Assembly (NCBI RefSeq): GCF_009834915.1
Contig: NZ_WVHS01000002.1
Coordinates: 372,001-436,000, forward strand
Origin: Hufsiella ginkgonis
GTDB lineage: Bacteria; Bacteroidota; Bacteroidia; Sphingobacteriales; Sphingobacteriaceae
Length of the DNA stretch: 64,000 nt
Reading direction: 5' to 3'
Below the pieces are notes generated by a model. The model was not told where the DNA came from and searched no databases. It was given only the letters and a program-made list of their open reading frames with translations. The translations under genes were made by a program, and so were the position numbers. The first letter of the stretch is position 1. Each line of letters starts with the position of its first letter. This document shows positions 59,433-64,000 of this stretch, in pieces.

Positions 59433-59906
59433 TTATTGTGATTGCTTTATTTGTGATTTGTGAATTACCGGGAAATTTACCGAGTTGGCGATAAAGCACA
59501 GCGCGTTCGCCTGGTGATGAAGCCTGGCCGCTCTATCGATCATATCAACTGTCTTTACGGTAACTACAGGATTTAAAATCACCTCTTTGAATCTCCCTCC
59601 GCCGTTCGCGGTTTCGACCATGACGCCTTTAGCATGATCAATATAATCCGTTACAATTATGCCTGATTCTGCGCACAAATGCAGGTACCACAACATGTGG
59701 CAGGATGAGAGAGAAGCCACCAGCAATTCCTCCGGGTTGTATTTGCTTTTATCACCGCGGAATGCGGCGTCAGAAGATCCGTAAATTACCGCCTTATCTT
59801 CACTATAGATAGTATAGCATCTATCATAGCCCTGGTAGCCCGCAGTTCCGGAACCGGTATTTCCCGTCCATTTCATGATAAGCTGGTAGCGATGTTCTTT
59901 ATTCAT
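59433..59906 (-). CDS. OsmC-family peroxiredoxin
   Basis: A 157-residue OsmC/Ohr-type protein: WTGNTGSGTAGYQGYDRCYTI..., then KSKYNPEELLVASLSSCHMLWYLHLCAESGIIVTDYIDHAKGVMVE with the first catalytic Cys (SSCHMLWY), and HHQANALCFIANSVNFPVIH with the second (ALCFIANS). The pair reduces organic hydroperoxides in the cytoplasm. It is 16 bp downstream of the ACT gene, forming an operon that is divergent from an ArsR regulator. A dead OsmC-family relative lies at 50538-50880. Confidence 0.92.
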   Translation of the reverse strand: MNKEHRYQLIMKWTGNTGSGTAGYQGYDRCYTIYSEDKAVIYGSSDAAFRGDKSKYNPEELLVASLSSCHMLWYLHLCAESGIIVTDYIDHAKGVMVETANGGGRFKEVILNPVVTVKTVDMIDRAARLHHQANALCFIANSVNFPVIHKSQIKQSQ

Positions 59907-59922
59907 AATATTTAGTATTTAA

Positions 59923-60318
59923 TTATCCCCACCATTCTTTCATCCATTCATCTGATACCTGTTTACCTTTTTCCAGGTTATCGACAACCAGTATCAATTG
60001 GTTGGCGTGGTCGCTATATTGGACCAGGATATTTATGCCAGCTAAAGCCATTCTCCGGCAAAATGCCCCTAATTGCCCGGGTACATCCTGCCTGAGCTTC
60101 TGGATGATGACCTCATTGATCTTCACTACGTTGGTTTGCACTTCTTCCAAAAGGCTTTTTGCACGTTCCGGTTCGTTCACCAAAAAATGTGCTATGGCCT
60201 TCTGTTCGTAATAAAATACGCCACCACCTTCCAGGCTGATCCCATTTTGGCCTAAGGTTTCACCCAGTAACGCAAGCGAGCCCGGTGCATTTTCTAATAA
60301 TAGTTCTATGTCTTTCAT
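59923..60318 (-). CDS. ACT-domain protein
   Basis: A 131-residue protein started at MKDIELLLENAPGSLALLG (60318). Two ACT-like modules are present: KDIELLLENAPGSLALLGETLGQNGISLEGGGVFYYEQKAIAHFLV and INEVIIQKLRQDVPGQLGAFCRRMALAGINILVQYSDHANQLILVV. ACT domains bind amino acids or other small ligands and regulate partners; no catalytic domain is attached. It is cotranscribed with the OsmC gene. The ArsR gene on the other strand starts 61 bp away, so a shared, ligand-responsive control region is likely. Confidence 0.85.
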   Translation of the reverse strand: MKDIELLLENAPGSLALLGETLGQNGISLEGGGVFYYEQKAIAHFLVNEPERAKSLLEEVQTNVVKINEVIIQKLRQDVPGQLGAFCRRMALAGINILVQYSDHANQLILVVDNLEKGKQVSDEWMKEWWG

Positions 60319-60379
60319 CCTGATTTTTTTTTCAAAGTAGGCGAAAAACTTACATTTATATTTCATTATATACTGAACA

Positions 60380-61060
60380 ATGGAGGCAGATCATAAATTT
60401 GCAGAGATAGCTTCGCTGATCTGTGAGCCGGTCAGGGCAAAAATGCTTTGGAGCCTGCTTGACGGCCGTGCCTATACAGCCGGCGAACTGGCGCTGGCGG
60501 CCGATATTTCGCCAGCGGCGGCCAGCAATCACCTTTCCAAACTGCTTAATAGTGCATTAATCAAAGTGGAAATACAAGGGAGGCACCGGTACTATTCGTT
60601 TGCCAGCCCCGAGGTCGCCTATGTCATCGAGTCCCTGGCCAGCTTATCCAGAAATGAAAAACCGGGTACAGTGAAAGAAGCCATGAAGCCTGTTCGATTT
60701 TGCCGTACCTGTTATGATCACCTGGCTGGGCATGTGAGCGTGCTGATCGCCGAAGCATTGGAACAAAAAGGCTACCTGGAAAAATCCGGGAACATTTACC
60801 TGGTAGCTGGCAGCGGATGGGAGTGGTTTGCGACATTGAATATCTTAAAAGGCGACGTAACCTCGTCCAGGAGAGCCTTAAGCAGGCAGTGCCTGGACTG
60901 GAGTGAACGCCGCCCTCATTTGGCCGGCGCCCTTGGAGCCGCCTTCCTGGAAAGGACGTTGGAAAACGATTGGTTCAGAAAAGTTAAATTCTCCCGGGAA
61001 TTGATCGTCACCGTTAAAGGGCGTCAACAGCTTCTGGAACGGCTTGGACTTGCACTCTGA
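60380..61060 (+). CDS. ArsR-family regulator with C-terminal extension
   Basis: A 226-residue regulator. The N-terminal ArsR winged helix spans about residues 10-90 (ASLICEPVRAKMLWSLLDGRAYTAGELALAADISPAAASNHLSKLLNSALIKVEIQGRHRYYSFASPEVAYVIESL). A ~120-residue C-terminal domain follows, beginning KPVRFCRTCYDHLAGHVSVLIAEALEQKGYL, where the CRTC pair and His could sense redox state or a ligand. This larger ArsR type is common across soil bacteria. It is transcribed divergently from the ACT-OsmC operon, which it probably controls. Confidence 0.9.
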   Translation: MEADHKFAEIASLICEPVRAKMLWSLLDGRAYTAGELALAADISPAAASNHLSKLLNSALIKVEIQGRHRYYSFASPEVAYVIESLASLSRNEKPGTVKEAMKPVRFCRTCYDHLAGHVSVLIAEALEQKGYLEKSGNIYLVAGSGWEWFATLNILKGDVTSSRRALSRQCLDWSERRPHLAGALGAAFLERTLENDWFRKVKFSRELIVTVKGRQQLLERLGLAL

Positions 61061-61250
61061 CTTTTGCCTTCCTGTTCATCCTGGATGACACGAAGGGACG
61101 CTTTTGTGACGCAGTTATTTAAAGTCTCACAAATAATCCGGGTACGACAACTTATTGATCTTCGCTATTTTAACCGTTCGTTCTGTAACAGTTTAAATAT
61201 ATCCCCGATAGATCCCGATAAGCAGAGCCCGGCCGCTATAACAGGCTCTG

Positions 61251-62225
61251 TCATGATGTATGGTGAATTTTGCCGGCTGTGCTCACAGAATCCTGGGACG
61301 CGCTTTTGAAAGAACCTGGCAAATGAATGATAACACCGATAAGCAGGTTAATGCAGGCAGCTGCGGTCATCCAGGTATTTTCTTTATAAAATCCGAGAAT
61401 AAAAAAGCAGGCGGTAAAAAACAGGTGGAACCAGCCCGGGACCATCCAGGTGATGGCAGGTAAGTTTTCAGCCGCAACCTTTCTCTTCCCCCATCCCACT
61501 ATTACCAGGCCGAGCAGGATAACGCTGATCCCGTAAAAGCGGTGAACCGATTTAATCCCCAGGTACTTGTTTAAAAACGGGAACAGGTAAACTTCGGACG
61601 CGTATAAAACGAACAGTGAAGACAGCAGCGCAAGCACCGCGATGGCCGTAAATTTAAGAGCCCCGGTTTTATTTCGCATCAGCCACTTTTCAAAGGTGCG
61701 GCTGAAGGCCGAGTAACAGAACACTACCGTTTGCCAGCCGATGAAATTTCCGTACGGAATACCGAACCATTGCGCGGTTAAGGGATTCAATCCCGTACCC
61801 ACCCAGTTCCAATGCCACATGTGGGTACGGTAAGCCACCGTATCCATGCCCAGGTCGATGTTCAGCGCCAGCAGCGTATCTAAAGCTGCCGCGGCCAGCA
61901 GGCCCAGCCCGAACCGGTCTGTAAACAGGCGGGCGGTATACATAATAATTCCCCAGCCAACACCGATACAGAGCGGGATATCCATGGGCGCTTTACCCAG
62001 CATCACCCAAAAACGGCCGTACGTATAACTTTCCATCAACACCTCCATGTACTCCAACAGGAGCCCGAAGGCTAACCCGCCCAATATATACAGCACATTA
62101 CGCGCACCTCTCCCGGCGGCATGCACCAGGCATAGAATAAACAACAGGTAAAGCCCGCATTCAAATAAGGGGAAACACCAGGCAGGGGCCGGGCCGTAAG
62201 GTATTCCGGCGTAAGGCAGGTCCAT
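61251..62225 (-). CDS. Carotenoid biosynthesis-like membrane protein (CruF/DUF422 family)
   Basis: A 324-residue integral membrane protein with about nine hydrophobic helices. The family signature is clear in the middle: DIPLCIGVGWGIIMYTARLF, LDTLLALNIDLGMDTVAYRTHMWHWNWVGTG...QWFGIPYGNFIGWQTVVF; this D-x-x-M-D-x-V-A...W-x-W...G-x-P-x-x-N-F-x-G-W pattern defines the CruF-type 1',2'-hydratase/carotenoid synthesis family. No other carotenoid genes (crtB, crtI, crtY) are in the window, so the exact reaction cannot be stated. The last ~30 residues are polar and less conserved. Confidence 0.8.
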   Translation of the reverse strand: MDLPYAGIPYGPAPAWCFPLFECGLYLLFILCLVHAAGRGARNVLYILGGLAFGLLLEYMEVLMESYTYGRFWVMLGKAPMDIPLCIGVGWGIIMYTARLFTDRFGLGLLAAAALDTLLALNIDLGMDTVAYRTHMWHWNWVGTGLNPLTAQWFGIPYGNFIGWQTVVFCYSAFSRTFEKWLMRNKTGALKFTAIAVLALLSSLFVLYASEVYLFPFLNKYLGIKSVHRFYGISVILLGLVIVGWGKRKVAAENLPAITWMVPGWFHLFFTACFFILGFYKENTWMTAAACINLLIGVIIHLPGSFKSASQDSVSTAGKIHHTS

Positions 62226-62407
62226 TCTTTTTTTTCTAAATAGCGGCAGCTGACGTTTAATTACAGCGCGAACGAAAATAAGAGATATTCTTATCGCAGG
62301 GTAAGATCATGTAAAATTGGACTTATAATGGCTCCCAATTTTAGCTCCCAAACTTTTAAGCCTGATACAACCTTACGCTTGGTCCGCGGTTCCGAACTTT
62401 AACGCAT

Positions 62408-62440
62408 AAAAAAGCCCCTATTCCGGCAATAAGGGCTTTT
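62408..62440. terminator. Bidirectional terminator downstream of tRNA-His
   Basis: AAAAGCCCCTATT and AATAAGGGCTTTT (62411-62440) pair through a stem of about eleven pairs with a CCGGC-type loop, flanked by A and T tracts on both sides. It ends the tRNA-His transcript on the minus strand (six T after the stem), nine bases beyond the tRNA. Confidence 0.8.
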
Positions 62441-62448
62441 ACACGATG

Positions 62449-62523
62449 GGTGGAATATGGGGCTCGAACCCACGACCTCCTGAACCACAATCAGGCGCTC
62501 TAACCAACTGAGCTAAAACCACC
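62449..62523 (-). tRNA. tRNA-His (GTG)
   Basis: Read on the minus strand it folds as a cloverleaf: acceptor start GTGGTTT, TA, GCTC D stem, a CCTGA/TCAGG anticodon stem with loop TTGTGGT (anticodon GTG), and a GTGGG-TTCGAGC-CCCAT T arm. A G precedes position 1 (62523) and the discriminator is C (62449), giving the G-1:C73 pair specific to tRNA-His. CCA is not encoded. Positions 5-68 and 6-67 of the acceptor stem are both U-U, leaving two unpaired positions. Confidence 0.95.
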
Positions 62524-62582
62524 GTGTTGGGGATGCAAAAATAATAAATTTCTCGCGCCAACCAAATTCAATCGTGAAAATC

Positions 62583-62590
62583 TATTTTTG
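62583..62590 (+). promoter_or_regulatory. -7 box (TATTTTTG) abutting the rnhA start
   Basis: An exact TAnnTTTG match with five bases between box and the ATG at 62596, implying a leaderless rnhA mRNA. No -33 element is obvious. Confidence 0.5.
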
Positions 62591-62595
62591 CGCCA

Positions 62596-63069
62596 ATGAT
62601 CGAACTATTTACAGACGGCGCATCAAGCGGTAACCCGGGTCCGGGGGGTTACGGCGTGATACTCCGCTCGGGAAAACATTATAAAGAACTTTCGGCGGGA
62701 TTTCGCAAAACAACCAACAACCGGATGGAGCTGATGGCCGTGATCGTAGGGCTCGAAGCGCTCCGTAAGCCGGGTCAGCAGGTAACCATTTACTCCGATT
62801 CGAAATATGTGATCGAGGCGGTAGAGAAGAAATGGGTATTTGGCTGGCTCGCAAAGGGTTTCCAGGGAAAAAAAAATAAAGACCTCTGGCTTCGGTTCCT
62901 GGACGTGTATAAACTTCATACCGTACGGTTCCATTGGGTGAAAGGCCATGCCGGGCACCCGGAGAACGAACGATGCGACGTACTGGCGGTAGCCGCCGGA
63001 AAGCAAAAGGACCGGTTAGGGATCGATTCGGTATTTGAAGCAGAAAGTCAGCGAGATCAGCTGCTATAG
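62596..63069 (+). CDS. rnhA: Ribonuclease HI
   Basis: A 157-residue RNase H with the catalytic carboxylates in place: Asp7 and the glycine-rich loop in MIELFTDGASSGNPGPGGYG, Glu45 in TTNNRMELMAV, Asp68 in VTIYSDSKYVIEAV, and the final Asp in ENERCDVLAVAAG, preceded by the HWVKGHAGHPENE loop. It degrades the RNA strand of RNA-DNA hybrids in the cytoplasm. It has its own -7 box and is convergent with fbp, whose stop begins directly after this gene. Confidence 0.95.
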   Translation: MIELFTDGASSGNPGPGGYGVILRSGKHYKELSAGFRKTTNNRMELMAVIVGLEALRKPGQQVTIYSDSKYVIEAVEKKWVFGWLAKGFQGKKNKDLWLRFLDVYKLHTVRFHWVKGHAGHPENERCDVLAVAAGKQKDRLGIDSVFEAESQRDQLL

Positions 63070-64000
63070 TTAGTCGATGCCGCCGATGATACCCAGGTTT
63101 TCCAGCCTGGATTCTGTGTCGGCACGAATATCCTCAGAGTATTCGCTCATGAATTTCTCGGCCAGTAACACCATATTTTCGGATCCCACGAAAATGGCCG
63201 AACGCTGGTGAAGCGAGTCCACTTCGGTATCGAGTATCCGCGAGAATCCGTTGGTGGCCCTCCCCCCTGCTTGTTCGATGATGAAGGCGATGGGATTACA
63301 TTCATACACCAGCCGCAATTTTCCCCTGGGAGAGCCTGCCGTGGTAGGATAAATAAAGATCCCGCCTTTAATAATGTTCCGGTGCAGGTCGGCCACCATC
63401 GAACCGATATACCTGGAAGTGTACGGGCGGTTAGTGGCGTCGTCCTCTACCTGGCAGTACTTGATGTATTTTTTTACGCCTTCCGGGAAGCGTTTGTAAT
63501 TACCTTCATTGATCGAATAGATCTTGCCGTCTTTAGGTATCTTCATCTGCGGATGCGAAAGGCAGAACTCGCCGATAGAAGGATCGAGCGTAAAGCCGTT
63601 CACCCCTACACCGGTAGTATACACCAGCATGGTGGAAGCTCCGTAGACGATATAACCCGCGGCCACCTGCTCCGTGCCTTTTTGAAGCGCATCCCGCAAC
63701 GTGGCTTTTCCTTCGGTTGATTTACGCCGGTAGATGGAAAATACGGTGCCCACGGCTACGTTCACATCGATATTGGATGAACCATCAAGCGGGTCGATGG
63801 CGACAATGTACTTGGCGTTCCTGGAGATCTCGGAGTCGATGTAAATATAATCGTCATTCTCCTCCGAAACTACGATGCAGCATTCCCCGCCGCTCTTCAG
63901 CGCGGAGATAAATTGCTCGTTGGCATAAACGTCCAGTTTTTTCTGTGTTTCACCCTGCACATTGATATCTTCCGTGTCGCCGATGATGTCCATCAGGCCG
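63070..64000 (-). CDS. fbp: Class I fructose-1,6-bisphosphatase, N-terminus beyond the window
   Basis: The frame is open to the window edge, so about 310 C-terminal residues are visible and perhaps 20-30 N-terminal ones are missing. Class I motifs: [11 protein letters not shown] (metal site), [28 protein letters not shown] (the DPLDGS metal-binding loop), [31 protein letters not shown] and [25 protein letters not shown] near the C-terminus. It removes the 1-phosphate of fructose 1,6-bisphosphate in gluconeogenesis. The ATG at 63993 is internal. It abuts rnhA tail to tail. Confidence 0.95.
   Translation of the reverse strand, partial: GLMDIIGDTEDINVQGETQKKLDVYANEQFISALKSGGECCIVVSEENDDYIYIDSEISRNAKYIVAIDPLDGSSNIDVNVAVGTVFSIYRRKSTEGKATLRDALQKGTEQVAAGYIVYGASTMLVYTTGVGVNGFTLDPSIGEFCLSHPQMKIPKDGKIYSINEGNYKRFPEGVKKYIKYCQVEDDATNRPYTSRYIGSMVADLHRNIIKGGIFIYPTTAGSPRGKLRLVYECNPIAFIIEQAGGRATNGFSRILDTEVDSLHQRSAIFVGSENMVLLAEKFMSEYSEDIRADTESRLENLGIIGGID

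Noticed and set aside
1-64000. Phage defence, toxin-antitoxin or secretion islands
   Set aside because: No Cas, restriction, Abi, toxin-antitoxin, integrase or transposase motifs were seen; the accessory stretch at 50-61 kb consists of small enzymes and regulators.

Overview
This window comes from a chromosome of the phylum Bacteroidota, most likely a free-living Chitinophagaceae or Sphingobacteriaceae relative; that placement is inferred from gene content. Supporting signs are a SusD-family lipoprotein, a type IX secretion plug-domain protein, DUF3857 transglutaminase-like proteins, MutS and GyrA of Bacteroidetes type, no consistent Shine-Dalgarno sequences, and repeated TAnnTTTG promoter boxes. 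Base composition is close to balanced and fairly even. No phage, transposase, CRISPR array or rRNA was seen.

Layout. 1-3080 (+): the end of a polysaccharide-utilisation-type operon (partial SusD, Tat-exported metallophosphoesterase, exported phosphodiesterase) closed by a strong hairpin. 3066-10352: mixed housekeeping genes (ICMT-like methyltransferase, cmoA, aguB, DUF2062, EVE, thioesterase, T9SS plug, membrane metallophosphoesterase) interrupted by an array of three 123-129 bp repeats with heptamer tracts. 10442-12735 (-): a LytS/LytTR two-component pair. 13075-17610 (+): mutS with a TTG start, an NlpC/P60 lipoprotein, two thioredoxin-fold proteins and an overlooked 35-residue membrane protein. 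17611-21485 (-): two DUF3857 transglutaminase-like proteins, one lacking the catalytic Cys. 21559-27525 (+): DnaQ-like exonuclease, gyrA and two TPR proteins. 27648-31953: a Ku/DUF2383 operon, GNAT, an EnvC-like protein and bioB.

31954-32541 holds two copies of a structured element read on the minus strand, each with a 5' hairpin, an identical 23-nt linker and a terminator-like hairpin. They look like small RNAs of an unrecognised class and are the best candidate here for something undescribed. 32542-38641 carries TauE/SafE, an M28 peptidase, a TetR-controlled MFS pump, clpP and an ECF sigma factor with a short partner. 38835-41751 holds ArsR-SRPBCC and bestrophin-USP pairs. 41949-50432 (-) is a drug-efflux block: GbsR/MarR-like regulator, TolC, adaptor and RND pump, then a response regulator and histidine kinase. 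The regulator's putative operator (TTAGTTC-N10-GAACYAA) occurs both at its own promoter and ahead of the pump operon.

50500-61060 is accessory: decayed genes (an OsmC remnant, an acetyltransferase remnant, an unidentified remnant) lie among small enzymes (GNAT-nitrilase fusion, phosphatase, lipid kinase, two VOC, FGE-like, SRPBCC, AraC, tandem GNAT, OsmC, ACT, ArsR). The window ends with a carotenoid-family membrane protein, tRNA-His, rnhA and a partial fbp.

A recurring theme is regulatory. At least six genes have a TAnnTTTG box only 4-7 nt before the start codon, implying leaderless or nearly leaderless mRNAs, and three regulators (TetR, ArsR, GbsR/MarR) have clear palindromic operators overlapping their own promoters. 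All calls rest on reading the sequence; no database search was run.
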